A DNA stretch of 64,000 bases, taken from NCBI RefSeq assembly GCF_020510565.1, contig NZ_CP075189.1:1053501-1117500 (forward strand). Direction: 5' to 3'. The notes below the pieces were generated by a model. It made no database searches. It had not been told where the DNA came from and saw only the letters and a list, made by a program, of their open reading frames with translations. The DNA is from Ferribacterium limneticum. GTDB lineage: Bacteria > Pseudomonadota > Gammaproteobacteria > Burkholderiales > Rhodocyclaceae. How positions within the stretch are numbered: the stretch's first letter is position 1; each line of letters opens with the position of its first letter. Shown here one piece after another: positions 20,134 through 30,029 of this stretch. The translations under genes and the position numbers were made by a program.

Positions 20134-21189
20134 ATGGACAGCACCCGCAACGCCTTTACCCTGAGCCCGGCGGCGCTCGATACCTACGATCGCCTGCGTG
20201 ACGAGGCCGTCGACGCGGTCGCCGCCGCCTTCCATGCGCGGCTCGGCGCCGACGCCGGCCAGCTCGATGCCGTCCGGCGCCAGGCCTGCCGCACGGACAT
20301 CGCCTTCCACCTCGAATTCCTGCGGCCCATCCTCGAAACGGGGCTGCTGCAAGCGTACGTCGATTACCTGAAATGGCTGTCGGACGTCTTCATCGCCCGG
20401 AACATCCCCTGCGACCACATCGGCGTGGTGCTGAACCTGATCGGAGCCTACTTTGCCCGGCAGATGCCCGATGAAGGGCGTGTCGTCGGCGACACCCTGG
20501 CGCGCGCCTTCGAGCAATCCATCGATCTTGGCCCCGAGCGTCTGGCGCCTGCCAACCGGGGTTTGTCGCCGCAGACCGGCGCCTTTCGTGACGCCCTCCT
20601 GAGAGGCGACAGGTTGGCCGCCGTTGCCATCTTCGAAGCCTGTGAACAGGCCGGGCGCTCGCTGGTGGAGATATACGTCGATCTCGTCCAGGCGAGTCTG
20701 GTCGACATCGGCTGGAAATGGCAGCACAACGAGATCAGCGTTGCCCTCGAGCACCTGGCGTCACAGACGGCGCAATCGATCATGGCTGACCGCTTTTCCC
20801 GCACAGCCCTGGCGGCGCCGACGGGGCGGCGTGCCATCCTTACCTGCGTCGACGGAAACAACCACGACCTCGGCTTGCGCATGGTGGCGCATGGTCTGGA
20901 AGCCGACGGCTGGCAGGTACTGTGCCTCGGCGCCAGCCTGCCTGTGCCGTCCCTGATCGGGCTGATCAGGGAATTCCAGCCCGAGCTGGTCGGACTGTCG
21001 GTCGCCTTGCCGACCCACTTCACCCCGGCCCGGTTGGCGATTGCGGCGATGCGAAAAGCCTTCGCCGAGGCCTGCCCGCGGCTCGTGGTCGGCGGTGGCG
21101 CCATCAACCGCTATCCCCAGCTCCTCGAGTTCATCGGCGCGGATATCCACGTTGCCGACGCCGCCAGCCTGACCAAAATCGATTTCTAG
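20134..21189 (+). CDS. B12-binding protein with CarH-type Wx9EH light-sensor signature
   Basis: The product has 351 residues. An N-terminal helical region (1-130) of unknown type is followed by a four-helix cap with Trp196-x9-Glu206-His207, the signature of AdoCbl photoreceptors such as CarH and its relatives. A Rossmann B12-binding domain follows, with NNHDLG (lower-ligand His244), then LGASLPVP and VVGGGAINR. No MerR-type DNA-binding domain is present, so output must be by another route. Family and motif are clear; light sensing is inferred. The 3' end is followed by repeat copy 6 and a shared terminator. Confidence 0.8.
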   Translation: MDSTRNAFTLSPAALDTYDRLRDEAVDAVAAAFHARLGADAGQLDAVRRQACRTDIAFHLEFLRPILETGLLQAYVDYLKWLSDVFIARNIPCDHIGVVLNLIGAYFARQMPDEGRVVGDTLARAFEQSIDLGPERLAPANRGLSPQTGAFRDALLRGDRLAAVAIFEACEQAGRSLVEIYVDLVQASLVDIGWKWQHNEISVALEHLASQTAQSIMADRFSRTALAAPTGRRAILTCVDGNNHDLGLRMVAHGLEADGWQVLCLGASLPVPSLIGLIREFQPELVGLSVALPTHFTPARLAIAAMRKAFAEACPRLVVGGGAINRYPQLLEFIGADIHVADAASLTKIDF

Positions 21190-21217
21190 CCGACTGCCCA
21201 AAAGGCCGGTCTGGCCC

Positions 21218-21257
21218 ATTCCCACGGTGAACCGGAAATTTTGGCCAAAATTGAAAT
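21218..21257 (+). repeat. dispersed 40-bp element, copy 6
   Basis: ATTCCCACGGTGAACCGG, then AAATTTTGGCCAAAATTGAAAT. It contains a perfect 16-bp palindrome AATTTTGGCCAAAATT. It is located between convergent genes, just before a terminator. Confidence 0.9.
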
Positions 21258-21280
21258 GCTGCCTGGCCTCATTTTCAACA

Positions 21281-21311
21281 AAAGGAACCGGCCACGTGGG
21301 CCGGTTCCTTT
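21281..21311. terminator. bidirectional intrinsic terminator
   Basis: AAAGGAACCGGCC (21281-21293) pairs perfectly with GGCCGGTTCCTTT (21299-21311) and is followed by Ts, serving the B12 gene and the convergent histidine kinase gene. Confidence 0.88.
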
Positions 21312-21312
21312 T

Positions 21313-24300
21313 TTATTCCGGTTTGGCGACTGTCGTCGCCGCGCCGGGCTCCGGTTGCCGCCGTGGAATCTCGACACGGAAGCAGCTGCCGACGCCGACT
21401 TCGCTGTGCACGTCGAGTTTGCCGTGGTGTTTCTGGACGATGCTGTAGGCCAGTGAGAGGCCAAGGCCGGTGCCCTTGCCGATGGCCTTGGTGGTGAAGA
21501 AGGGGTCGAAAATGCGTTTGAGGTTTTCGGGCGGGATGCCCCGGCCGGTATCGGCGATTTCGACCCAGACTGCATCGCTCGTGGTGCCGGTGCGAATGGT
21601 GATGGTGCCGTGGGTTTCGATGGCGTGGGCGGCGTTGACCAGCAGGTTCATGAAAACCTGATTCAATTGCGAACCGAGGCATTCGATGTCGGGGATGCCG
21701 GTGTATTCCTTGACGATATCGGCCTTGAACTTGATTTCGTTCATGACGATGTTCAGCGTGCTGTCCAGGCCCTGTTCGAGATTGGCCACGGCCCAGTCCA
21801 TGCTGTCGATGCGCGAGAAGTCCTTGAGATCCTGGACGATCCGGGTGACCCGGGTGATCCCGTCGCGCGATTCCTTGAGCAGGCTCTGGATGTCCTCTCC
21901 CATGAAATCGAGGTCGGCCTGCGCCTTGGTGCTGGCGATATTGGCGTTGATTTCGGGGTGCTCGGCGAGTAGCGGGTCGGCTGCAGCATAGGCCCGGATG
22001 ACCCCGAGCAATTCATCGACATAGGTTTTGAGGGTGCCCAGATTGGAGCTCACGAAGCCGATCGGGTTGTTGATCTCGTGGGCGACGCCGGCTGCCAGCT
22101 GGCCGATCGAGGCCATCTTTTCGGATTGCAGCAGCTGGTTCTGGGCATTTTCCAGCTGTTCGTTCAGGGTCTTCAGGCGTTCGTAGTTTTCCTTGAGTTC
22201 CTGTTCCTGGCGCTTGCGCTCGCTGATGTCCTCGAGAACGGCAATGTAGTGGTTGATCTTGCCCTCGGCGTCGTACAACGGCGTGACCATCTGGCTGGCG
22301 GTATACAGGCTGCCGTCCTTGCGCCGGTTGACGATGTCGCCGCGCCAGGGTTTGCCGGCCGAGATGCTCTGCCAGAAGTGCCGGAAGAACACCGCATCCT
22401 GTGTGCCGGAGTTGAACAGGCTGGGTGGCTGGCCGAGCAGTTCCTCGTTGGTATAGCCGGATAGCAGGGTAAAGGAGCGATTGACCCAGATGATCCTGCT
22501 GGCGGCATCGGTGATCATCACCGCGTTGCCGACCTCGGCCAGGGCGAGGTCGAAGAGGGCGAGTCTTTCCTGGCGCAGGGCGGATTCGAGCGTGATGGCC
22601 AGGCGGTTGGCGGTGGCCAGCAGGCGTTGCTGGAGCAGGCTGTCGTCGAACTGATCGGCTTCCTTGCCGTACAGCGCGAGAACGCCCCAGGGGTCGCCAT
22701 GGATTTTCAGGGGCAGCAGAATGGCGGTGTGGGCGGCGGGGGGCTGCGGGCTGGCCTTGCACAGTTGGCAGTTCACGTCATCAAGGGGCACGACCTGATG
22801 CTGGCCGCTGGCCATGACCGCGGCCACCGGCAGGCATGCCGAGGCATCGCCGTCGTTGTCGGCGACATGCTCGATGGCAGCGTTCGTCACGTTCCCTGCG
22901 GCGGCGGTCAGGGCTAGCTTGCCATCCCGGCCGGTGGCCGCGATGCAGGCGGCGTCGAGATTGAACATGGGCCGAATGCCGTCGCAGAAAATCTGGGCGA
23001 TGGCCCGCGAATCGACACCCCAGCGCATGAGTACCGTGCCCAGTTGCAGGAAGAGATCCTCGTCCATCTGGATGCGCTTTTGCTCGGAGATATCCTTGGC
23101 ATAGACGGCGACGCTTTCGACGACACCCTTGTCGTCCTTGACCGGATACAAGTTGTTGTCAAACCAGGTCGAGCCGCGCTGATCCTGAAAGCGGACTACC
23201 TCGCCGCGGTCCACTGCCGTGCGCAGCATGGCGCTGCGGGTTTTGGCCAGTTCCGGCGGCATGTGATCGAGGAAGTTGGTCCTGACCATCTGCTTCGGCG
23301 TTTTTCCGTAGCGGCGGGCGGCGAAAGTGTTGATCTCGAGAACCGTGGCATCCGGTGCCAGCAGCAATACGGCTTCGTCGGTGGCGTCGAGCAGGGCATG
23401 CATGCGGTTTTTGCTCTCGCCGATGATCTTCTCGATCCGCCGGCGCTCGACCAGTTCCGCATCCAGTTGCAGGTTGGCCTCGCGCAGGCTGGCCGTGCGC
23501 CGCGAAACTTCCTGCTCCAGGCCGTCCTGGTGCTTGAGCAGGGCCTCGTCGCGAGTCTCGATGTGATCGAGCATTTCGTTGAAATGACCGGCCAGTTCGG
23601 CGATTTCACTGGTGCCTTCGACGGCCAGGCGTTGGTCGAGTCCGGCGTCGCCCCGGGCGATGTCGTGCATGGCGCGCATCGTGGCGTGCAACGGCACGGT
23701 GATGCTGCGGGCGATCAGGCTGGCCAGCAGCAGCAAGGTGGTGCTGATGGCGAGCAGCAACAACAGGTGCTGGATGGCCCGAGTCTGGATGGCGGCATCG
23801 ATGTCGTCGATGTAGATGCCGGAACCGACGGTCCACCCCCAGGGAGCAAAACCTCTGACGTAGGAAAGCTTGGGGAACCTGTCCGGCGTGCTTTTGCCGT
23901 CCGGATTGACCTTGGGCCACGGGTAGGTGACATAGCCTTGCCCGCTTTGTGCCACCAGTTCGGCGAAGGCCTGCAACAGGTTTTTCTTGCCATCGGTCGG
24001 GACAAACGGCCCGTCTGTGCCGCTGCGCATGCTGGTGACACAGTTGAATTTGTCGTCAAGCAGCAGTTGCCCGTCGAGTTCCGGCGAGATCGGGTGCATG
24101 ACCATGCGCGATGGAGTCTGGTTGTCGTTGATCCAGAAATAGTCCTTGCCGTTGTAGCGCATGCCCTTGATCGTGGCCATGGCCGCAGCCTGGGCGGCTT
24201 CGCGGCTCAGGCTGCCGGATCGTTCGAGTGCCTGATAATGCCCCAGCACGGCATGGGCGCCCTCGACCAGTTGCCGGATGCTGTCTTCCTTTTCCTGGTG

Positions 24301-24420
24301 CAGCGCGTTCCTGAGGGTGGCGACATCGAGGGCACTGGTGAGCAGGATGCTGCCGATAAAAATGGCAACAATGCCCCAGATCCGGTTGCGGATGCTGAGC
24401 CGACTCAATGGCGCAAACAT
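21313..24420 (-). CDS. Cache-HAMP-PAS-GAF-PAS hybrid-input sensor histidine kinase
   Basis: This large kinase has about 1035 residues. The order is: membrane helix; periplasmic single Cache domain ([13 protein letters not shown], then [14 protein letters not shown] and a second helix); HAMP; PAS near 320-440; GAF near 450-600; PAS near 610-730 ([20 protein letters not shown]); HisKA with His781 in GVAHEINNP; and an HATPase domain with [14 protein letters not shown]. It has no receiver domain, so a separate regulator is needed; none is adjacent. Start 24420 follows GGGAGAAG; an earlier ATG lacks a ribosome site. The Cache type suggests small organic acid sensing (inferred). Confidence 0.88.
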   Translation of the reverse strand: MFAPLSRLSIRNRIWGIVAIFIGSILLTSALDVATLRNALHQEKEDSIRQLVEGAHAVLGHYQALERSGSLSREAAQAAAMATIKGMRYNGKDYFWINDNQTPSRMVMHPISPELDGQLLLDDKFNCVTSMRSGTDGPFVPTDGKKNLLQAFAELVAQSGQGYVTYPWPKVNPDGKSTPDRFPKLSYVRGFAPWGWTVGSGIYIDDIDAAIQTRAIQHLLLLLAISTTLLLLASLIARSITVPLHATMRAMHDIARGDAGLDQRLAVEGTSEIAELAGHFNEMLDHIETRDEALLKHQDGLEQEVSRRTASLREANLQLDAELVERRRIEKIIGESKNRMHALLDATDEAVLLLAPDATVLEINTFAARRYGKTPKQMVRTNFLDHMPPELAKTRSAMLRTAVDRGEVVRFQDQRGSTWFDNNLYPVKDDKGVVESVAVYAKDISEQKRIQMDEDLFLQLGTVLMRWGVDSRAIAQIFCDGIRPMFNLDAACIAATGRDGKLALTAAAGNVTNAAIEHVADNDGDASACLPVAAVMASGQHQVVPLDDVNCQLCKASPQPPAAHTAILLPLKIHGDPWGVLALYGKEADQFDDSLLQQRLLATANRLAITLESALRQERLALFDLALAEVGNAVMITDAASRIIWVNRSFTLLSGYTNEELLGQPPSLFNSGTQDAVFFRHFWQSISAGKPWRGDIVNRRKDGSLYTASQMVTPLYDAEGKINHYIAVLEDISERKRQEQELKENYERLKTLNEQLENAQNQLLQSEKMASIGQLAAGVAHEINNPIGFVSSNLGTLKTYVDELLGVIRAYAAADPLLAEHPEINANIASTKAQADLDFMGEDIQSLLKESRDGITRVTRIVQDLKDFSRIDSMDWAVANLEQGLDSTLNIVMNEIKFKADIVKEYTGIPDIECLGSQLNQVFMNLLVNAAHAIETHGTITIRTGTTSDAVWVEIADTGRGIPPENLKRIFDPFFTTKAIGKGTGLGLSLAYSIVQKHHGKLDVHSEVGVGSCFRVEIPRRQPEPGAATTVAKPE

Positions 24421-24572
24421 GACGATTTTCTTCTCCCTGGGTTGCGGCCGGGTAGTCACGAAAAGCAGCGACACCCCGTTTCTATCGGACGGAGCGACGC
24501 GATTCCATCCTCTCCCGCCAGTATCTACCGGGGCAAGGCGGTCGGCAATGTCAGAAACGAAAGTGGCAATAA

Positions 24573-24595
24573 AAACCGGCCTTTTCGGCCGGTTT
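24573..24595 (-). terminator. intrinsic terminator of the Cache/cytochrome/TCS operon
   Basis: AAACCGGCC-TTTTC-GGCCGGTTT, with five As on the plus strand giving a U-run on the minus-strand transcript. It lies downstream of the double-Cache gene. Confidence 0.8.
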
Positions 24596-24600
24596 GGATG

Positions 24601-24640
24601 ATTCCTACGGTCAACCGGAAATTTCGCCCAAAATTCAAAT
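24601..24640 (+). repeat. dispersed 40-bp element, copy 7
   Basis: ATTCCTACGGTCAACCGG, AAATTTCGCCCAAAATTCAAAT. It sits between a terminator hairpin and the stop of the double-Cache gene. Confidence 0.9.
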
Positions 24641-24661
24641 GGCTATCTCCGGCCCTGCCGC

Positions 24662-25528
24662 TCAGTCGAGGTAGTAACCAACCCCGAGCAGGCTGTTGTC
24701 GACGCGCTGGATGAAGGTGCGCTTGCGCTCGACGGCATTGGTGACCGGATTGCGCCAGACGTAATCGACGACGCCGGTGCCTTTGCTTTTTGCCTGGTCG
24801 ATCATTTCCTGAATCAGGGCGTGGCCTTCGACATCGTGGAGATTGAGCGCATCGGTGCCGGTCCACGCCGGGTTCACACCGTGCGCCTCGAACTTGCCGC
24901 TGTCGAGATTGACCGCGAAGACGTAGAGGTCGTCCCGTACGAAAGACCCTTTGGTGTCGTTGAAAGCCTTGCTGGCGCCGCCCATGCCATTCTTGATGGC
25001 GAAGGCGACGGCTTCGCCGAGCAGCTTCTGGGCGTCGAGCGCCGTGGCGTGCGGCGAGTAGTAGCCGACGCCGAGGATGTAGTCGCCCTGACGGTGCAGC
25101 CAGGCGTTCTTCGGCTCGACGTGATTGGTTTTGCGATTGAGCCAGACGTAGCGGATGCGCGCCTCGGTCTGCTTGTCGGTGACGGCGATCATGTGGCGGA
25201 AGAGCGGCGTGCCGGCGGCATCGACGCTGTCGAGGACATTGAGGCCGACCAGAGCCTCGGGCGCCGCGCCGTTGGCAACATAGGTGCCCTTGCGGTCGAT
25301 CACGTAAACGTAGAGGTCTTTTTTGACGAAAGGCCCCTTGCGGTCGCTGAAGGCGGCCCAGGACTTCTCGGGGCCGTTGGCTTGCAGATGCTTCACGGCC
25401 TGATCGAACAGGACGCGGGCTTCGCGCGGGGTGGCACGGTCAGTGGCCAGGGCCGTGCCGCAACAGACGGCCAGCAGCAGGCCGGCCAGATGTGCGGCCA
25501 GGCGGGCGGCGAGGGAAGGTTTGCTCAT
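24662..25528 (-). CDS. periplasmic double-Cache domain protein
   Basis: The 288-residue product has a signal peptide ending ALA (about residue 28). Two tandem homologous Cache modules follow, each with a GPFVKKDLYVYVID or GSFVRDDLYVFAVN strand pair, an N-G-x-H/G loop and an end like YILGVGYYSP or SLLGVGYYLD. There is no membrane anchor or output domain, so it is a stand-alone periplasmic sensor or ligand-binding protein, presumably working with a kinase. It is the last gene of the unit kinase-regulator-cytochrome c-Cache. Confidence 0.78.
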   Translation of the reverse strand: MSKPSLAARLAAHLAGLLLAVCCGTALATDRATPREARVLFDQAVKHLQANGPEKSWAAFSDRKGPFVKKDLYVYVIDRKGTYVANGAAPEALVGLNVLDSVDAAGTPLFRHMIAVTDKQTEARIRYVWLNRKTNHVEPKNAWLHRQGDYILGVGYYSPHATALDAQKLLGEAVAFAIKNGMGGASKAFNDTKGSFVRDDLYVFAVNLDSGKFEAHGVNPAWTGTDALNLHDVEGHALIQEMIDQAKSKGTGVVDYVWRNPVTNAVERKRTFIQRVDNSLLGVGYYLD

Positions 25529-25575
25529 GCTCGGAAACTCCGGAAGGTTGGGCCGACAGTGGCGGGCGCTGCCAT

Positions 25576-25956
25576 TTACTTCAGCGACAGTATCCACGAA
25601 ACCAGCTGGCGGGTATCGGCCAGACTGATGGCGACCGCGTTGGGCGGCATGGCGATGCCGGAAACGCGGTTCTTCCAGTGGCTGGAGTAGGGGTTGGAGC
25701 CTTCCTGGACGACGCGGGTCAGGAATTCGGTGGCGCCCGGCTTGCCGCGATACTGGGCGGCGACGTCGATCCAGGCCGGGCCGATCGGTTTCAGGCCGTC
25801 GGGGCCCGGCTTGTCTTTCTCGATGCCGTGGCAGGTCGTGCAGCCGCTGCTGAGCGCGAGTTTTTTCATGTCGGTGTCGAGCTTGGCGTCGGCCATGGCG
25901 GCGGGGGTGATCAGGCTGCAGGCCAGCAGGGCGGCCAGTGTTGAGTGACGGAACAT
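25576..25956 (-). CDS. class I cytochrome c
   Basis: The 126-residue precursor has a signal peptide ending AMA (about residue 22). The haem motif is CTTCHG and the Met ligand is in GIAMPPN. A loop with GPAWIDVAAQYRGK is typical of the c551/c552 (c5-like) group. It lies 46 bases after the response regulator and 47 before the Cache gene, so the four genes probably form one transcript. In Pseudomonas a cytochrome c (ExaB) accompanies the ethanol quinoprotein and its two-component pair; this gene may fill that place. Confidence 0.85.
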   Translation of the reverse strand: MFRHSTLAALLACSLITPAAMADAKLDTDMKKLALSSGCTTCHGIEKDKPGPDGLKPIGPAWIDVAAQYRGKPGATEFLTRVVQEGSNPYSSHWKNRVSGIAMPPNAVAISLADTRQLVSWILSLK

Positions 25957-26002
25957 TTCTGTACTCCGGTTTATTGATTGTCTAAGGTTGCGGGATTCAA
26001 GG

Positions 26003-26650
26003 TCAGGCATTGATGGTTCGGCTCATATCCACCAGGCCATGCCGTGCGGCCAGGTGCAGCAGTTTGAAGTCGTTGTCGGCGTTGAGTTTCTGGCGGATCA
26101 GGGTGAGGTAATTCAACACCGTTTTCGGGCTCAGGTGCATCGAGCTGGCGATGCAGTTGGCTGATTCGCCGTGCGCCAGCATGCGCAGCACTTCGAATTC
26201 GCGCGGCGTCAGGTGGGCGAGGGCGCCGTCGCCGTCGAGCGCTTCTTCGGCCAGCACTTGGGCGATTTCCGGCGAAAAGACGCGTTTGCCGGTGGCGACG
26301 CGGCGAATGCCGTCGATGACATCGCCCGGCTCGCTGTATTTGGTCAGGTAGCCGAGCGCACCGCTGCGCAGGGCCTGGGTAATGTGGCCGGCGCCTTCGT
26401 GCATGGACAGGACGAGAACCTTGAGGTCGGGCTGGCGGACCAGCATGCGGCGGATCGCTTCGATGCCGCTGCTGCCGCGCAGGCTCAGGTCGACCACGGC
26501 CACATCGACAGCGACGCGCATGATCAGCGCATTGGCCTCGTCGGCGCTGGCTGCTTCGCCAACCACCTGCAGGCCCGGCTCGGCGTCGAGCAGGCGGCGA
26601 TAGCCGGTGCGGACGACGGCGTGGTCATCGACCAGAATGATGCGGATCAT
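26003..26650 (-). CDS. NarL/LuxR-type response regulator (ExaE-like)
   Basis: The product has 215 residues. The receiver domain has acidic pocket Asp8-Asp9 and phosphoacceptor Asp54, plus a conserved Lys in YLTKYSEPGD. A LuxR-type helix-turn-helix follows (LTPREFEVLRMLAHGESANCIA, SPKTVLNYLTLIRQKL). It overlaps its kinase gene by four bases. The pair is divergent from the calcium-type PQQ alcohol dehydrogenase, the same arrangement as exaDE with exaA in Pseudomonas, so it probably activates that gene. Confidence 0.88.
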   Translation of the reverse strand: MIRIILVDDHAVVRTGYRRLLDAEPGLQVVGEAASADEANALIMRVAVDVAVVDLSLRGSSGIEAIRRMLVRQPDLKVLVLSMHEGAGHITQALRSGALGYLTKYSEPGDVIDGIRRVATGKRVFSPEIAQVLAEEALDGDGALAHLTPREFEVLRMLAHGESANCIASSMHLSPKTVLNYLTLIRQKLNADNDFKLLHLAARHGLVDMSRTINA

Positions 26651-27933
26651 GATTGCTCCTCTTCTACTTTGCTCATCGGCAGGCGGGCCTGTAGATGCAG
26701 CCCGATTGTTGCGTTGTTTTCCATGTGCAGACTACCCCCAGCCATTTCCAGTCTTTCCGCCATGCCGAGCAAACCACCCCGGCGGGCCGGGCCGGCCTCG
26801 GGCAGGCCTTTTCCATCGTCTTCCACACTCAGGTACAGCGTATTTCGTGCCACCTCGATGCGGATCCGGCAATGCCGCGCTTCGCTGTGGCGAACCACAT
26901 TGGTCAGCCCTTCCTGCACCACGCGGTAAACCACCAGGGCCGTCGCTTCGTCGAGCTCGGGCAGTTCGGCCGGCATCTCGAGGTCAAACACGATGCCGCA
27001 CTCGCGCTGCTGCCAGCTCGCCACCAGTTCGCGCAGGGCGCTGGCCAGACCCAGCGCATCCAGGCCATGCGGCCGCAGGCGCTTGAGCATGGCGCGCAAC
27101 TGCTCGCCGCTGGTGCGCACGTCGCGCCGCAGATCTTCGGCGCATTCAACAATGCTTTGCGCCTCCAGTCGTGTCGCGTTGCGTTCGAGAAAGGCGGCGG
27201 TCACCCCGATGGCGGTCAACGTTTGCCCCATCTCGTCATGCAATTCCCTTGCCAGAGTGTGGCGTTCCTCTTCCTGCACGGCAATGAGCTGGCGGGCCAG
27301 CTGTTGCCGTGCGGCGCGCGACGAGGCCAGGGCGGCGGCCAGTGCGTCAATGGCGCTGGCCACGCGGCGAAATTCGCGCAGGGCGAAAGGCGGCATGGCA
27401 GCGTCGGGGGCGTTGTCGGCCAGACGCTGCAGGCCGGCCTCCAGTTCGCGCACCGGGGTCAGGGCGCGATCGGCCGACCACCAGGCGACGAGCAGAGTTG
27501 CTCCAGAATAGAGCAACAGGGTGATGCAAAGTCGAACAGTGTCGCCCAGGCGCTCCTCGATTTCCGAGTTCGGGTTGGGGGCGATGGTCAGGGTCTGGTC
27601 GCCGAGGCGGATGGTCTGGGCCGGTGTGGTGCTGGTCGTAACGCCGAGCAGGGGGGCGAGCCAGTGCGGTTGCTCGTCGGCTTTGGCTGTCACGTCATCA
27701 AGGTGGATGCTCAGGTGGCGCAACTGCGCATTTTTGAGCAGGGCTTCCAGCTCGGACCTCTTGCCTGACTGCGCATCGCCGGCCTTGAGCAGCACGGTGA
27801 CCAGTTGCTCCGAGGCGGCCACTTCGGCCTGGATATCGCCGCGCAGCGAGTGGAGGTTGATGACAACCGCCATCAGCATCAGGCCGGCGAGCAGGCCGCC
27901 GAGCCAGATCACCAGTCGTTTTCGCAGATCCAT
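26647..27933 (-). CDS. NarX-type sensor histidine kinase (HisKA_3), ExaD-like
   Basis: The product is 428 residues with two membrane helices bracketing a periplasmic domain of about 120 residues, a HAMP-like linker (SADRALTPVRELEAGL) and a HisKA_3 dimerisation domain with His232 in ARELHDEMGQ. The HATPase has YRVVQEGLTNVVRHS and VEDDGKGLP, GLLGMAERLE. It is the first gene of the minus-strand unit and forms a two-component pair with the overlapping regulator. Alcohol sensing is inferred from the neighbouring dehydrogenase. Confidence 0.88.
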   Translation of the reverse strand: MDLRKRLVIWLGGLLAGLMLMAVVINLHSLRGDIQAEVAASEQLVTVLLKAGDAQSGKRSELEALLKNAQLRHLSIHLDDVTAKADEQPHWLAPLLGVTTSTTPAQTIRLGDQTLTIAPNPNSEIEERLGDTVRLCITLLLYSGATLLVAWWSADRALTPVRELEAGLQRLADNAPDAAMPPFALREFRRVASAIDALAAALASSRAARQQLARQLIAVQEEERHTLARELHDEMGQTLTAIGVTAAFLERNATRLEAQSIVECAEDLRRDVRTSGEQLRAMLKRLRPHGLDALGLASALRELVASWQQRECGIVFDLEMPAELPELDEATALVVYRVVQEGLTNVVRHSEARHCRIRIEVARNTLYLSVEDDGKGLPEAGPARRGGLLGMAERLEMAGGSLHMENNATIGLHLQARLPMSKVEEEQS

Positions 27934-27996
27934 GTCTCCACCTTTGTTTTAGTTGTAGTGACGCCGAGCAGGTTTCGTACCGGCCGCAGATCAGCA

Positions 27997-28011
27997 CGGG
28001 AATTTTTCCCG
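27997..28011. promoter_or_regulatory. palindrome between the kinase and PQQ dehydrogenase genes
   Basis: CGGGAA-TTT-TTCCCG is a perfect inverted repeat 46-60 bases upstream of the -10 candidate at 28057. It is a candidate site for the LuxR-type regulator encoded next door. Confidence 0.45.
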
Positions 28012-28056
28012 GTTCGGCGGTGAGCTTGTCCCGAGACTTCGGACCAGGGCGCTTCC

Positions 28057-28062
28057 TATACT
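28057..28062 (+). promoter_or_regulatory. -10 element of the calcium-type PQQ dehydrogenase
   Basis: TATACT has no recognisable -35 hexamer at 16-18 bases, which fits an activator-dependent sigma-70 promoter. The leader would be about 70 bases. No -24/-12 motif is present here, unlike the other alcohol-oxidation promoters in the window. Confidence 0.45.
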
Positions 28063-28139
28063 CGGCTCGCCTGTCGGGATAGATGGGCCGGCCCGATCTT
28101 TCGGGGCATCACAACACTACTCAGGAGACACACCAAAAA

Positions 28140-30011
28140 ATGAAAGCAACCCGGTTCAATCCCCGCCAGACCCTCATCGCCACCCTGGTCGCGGCCAGCT
28201 TGTGCGCGCCGGCGATGGCGGCCAAGACAGTGAGTTGGGAAGACATCCTCAATGATGACAAGACCACCAGCGACGTGCTGTCCTACGGCCTCGGCCTGAA
28301 AGCCCAGCGCTTCAGCCCGCTGACCAAGATCAACACCAAGAACGTCGATCACCTCGTGCCGGCCTGGAGCTTCTCCTTCGGCGGCGAGAAGCAGCGCGGC
28401 CAGGAGGCGCAGGCGCTGGTGCACGATGGCGTGATCTACGTGACGGCTTCGTATTCGCGCATCTTCGCCATCGATGCCCGCAGCGGCAAACGCCTGTGGG
28501 AATACGAGGCCCGCCTGCCGGAAGACATCCGCCCGTGCTGCGACGTGATCAACCGCGGCGCCGCCATCTACGGCGACAAGGTCTATTTCGGCACGCTCGA
28601 TGCGACCATCGTCGCGCTCAACAAGGACACCGGCAAGGTCGTCTGGAAGAAGAAGTTCGGCGACCACAAGATCGGCTACACGATGACCGGTGCACCGTTT
28701 GTCGTAAAGGACCAGAAGAGCGGCAAGGTGCTGCTGGTGCACGGCTCGTCGGGTGACGAGTTCGGCGTCGTCGGCTACCTGTTCGCCCGCGATCCGGATA
28801 CCGGTGAGGAAGTCTGGGCCCGTCCGATGGTCGAAGGCCACATGGGCCGCCTGAACGGCAAGGAGAGCACGCCGACCGGCGACGCCAAGGCGCCGAGCTG
28901 GCCGGAAGGTGCGGACGGCAAGAAGGTCGACGCCTGGAACCACGGTGGCGGCGCCCCGTGGCAGACCGCGAGCTACGACGTGGACAAGAACATGGTGGTC
29001 ATCGGCACCGGCAACCCGGCGCCGTGGAACACCTGGCACCGGACCAAGGAAGGCGACGATCCGCGCAACTGGGACAGCCTGTTCACCTCCGGTCAGGCCT
29101 ATGTCGATGCCAGCAACGGCGAACTGAAGGGCTTCTTCCAGCACACCCCGAACGATGCCTGGGACTTCTCCGGCAACAACTCGGTGGTCTTGTTCGAATA
29201 CAAGGATCCGAAGACCGGCAAGCTGGTCAAGGCTTCGGCCCACGCCGACCGCAACGGCTACTTCTTCGTCACCGACCGTGAGAAGCTGACCAATGGCGCC
29301 GGCTACCCGAACAAGCCGACTTCGCTGATCGGTGCCTGGCCGTTCGTCGAAGGCATCACCTGGGCGAAGAGCTGGAACCTGCAGACCGGCAAGCCGAACA
29401 TCGTCGAAGGCCAGCATCCGCCGAAGCCGAAGGAGGGTGCCGACAAGGGCGAGTCGATCTTCGTTTCGCCGCCATTTCTGGGCGGCACCAACTGGATGCC
29501 GATGAGCTACAGCCAGCAGACCGAGCTGTTCTACATCCCGGCCAACCACTGGGCGATGGACTACTGGACCGAAAAGCTGACCTACAAGGCCGGCTCCGCC
29601 TACCTTGGCCAGGGTTTCCGCATCAAGCGCCTGTTCGACGACCACGTTGGCACGCTGCGCGCCATGGACCCGAAGACCGGCAAGATCGTCTGGGAACACA
29701 AGGAGAAATTCCCGCTCTGGGCCGGCACCATGACCACCGCCGGCGGCCTGTTGTTCACCGGTACCTCGGACGGCTACGTGAAAGCCTTCGACGCCAAGAA
29801 CGGCAAGGAACTGTGGAAGTTCCAGACCGGCTCCGGCGTGGTTTCCGTGCCGATCACCTGGGAAATGGATGGCGAGCAGTTCGTCGGTATCCAGTCCGGT
29901 TACGGCGGCGCCGTGCCGCTGTGGGGCGGCGACATGGCCGACCTGACCAAGCAGGTGACGCAGGGTGGCTCGATGTGGGTCTTCAAGCTGCCGAAGTCGT
30001 TGAAGAACTGA
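28140..30011 (+). CDS. exaA: PQQ-dependent alcohol dehydrogenase, calcium type (ExaA/PedE-like)
   Basis: This periplasmic quinoprotein oxidises ethanol and other alcohols, passing electrons to cytochrome c. The 623-residue precursor has a signal peptide ending AMA. It is an eight-bladed propeller with repeated tryptophan-docking motifs, the adjacent disulphide Cys133-Cys134 in [10 protein letters not shown], and catalytic Asp342 in AWDFSGNN. The residue two positions on is Ser344, so the lanthanide-binding Asp is absent and Ca is the expected metal. CAGGAGACAC precedes the ATG. Pentapeptide and cytochrome c genes follow. Confidence 0.93.
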   Translation: MKATRFNPRQTLIATLVAASLCAPAMAAKTVSWEDILNDDKTTSDVLSYGLGLKAQRFSPLTKINTKNVDHLVPAWSFSFGGEKQRGQEAQALVHDGVIYVTASYSRIFAIDARSGKRLWEYEARLPEDIRPCCDVINRGAAIYGDKVYFGTLDATIVALNKDTGKVVWKKKFGDHKIGYTMTGAPFVVKDQKSGKVLLVHGSSGDEFGVVGYLFARDPDTGEEVWARPMVEGHMGRLNGKESTPTGDAKAPSWPEGADGKKVDAWNHGGGAPWQTASYDVDKNMVVIGTGNPAPWNTWHRTKEGDDPRNWDSLFTSGQAYVDASNGELKGFFQHTPNDAWDFSGNNSVVLFEYKDPKTGKLVKASAHADRNGYFFVTDREKLTNGAGYPNKPTSLIGAWPFVEGITWAKSWNLQTGKPNIVEGQHPPKPKEGADKGESIFVSPPFLGGTNWMPMSYSQQTELFYIPANHWAMDYWTEKLTYKAGSAYLGQGFRIKRLFDDHVGTLRAMDPKTGKIVWEHKEKFPLWAGTMTTAGGLLFTGTSDGYVKAFDAKNGKELWKFQTGSGVVSVPITWEMDGEQFVGIQSGYGGAVPLWGGDMADLTKQVTQGGSMWVFKLPKSLKN

Positions 30012-30029
30012 GCGAGCGTTTCGTTTCAA

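Noticed and set aside
27999..28025. GGAATTTTTCCCGGTTCGGCGGT as another copy of the dispersed element
   Set aside because: It lacks CGGTYRACCG and the TGGCC block; it is better explained as a simple palindrome near the dehydrogenase promoter.
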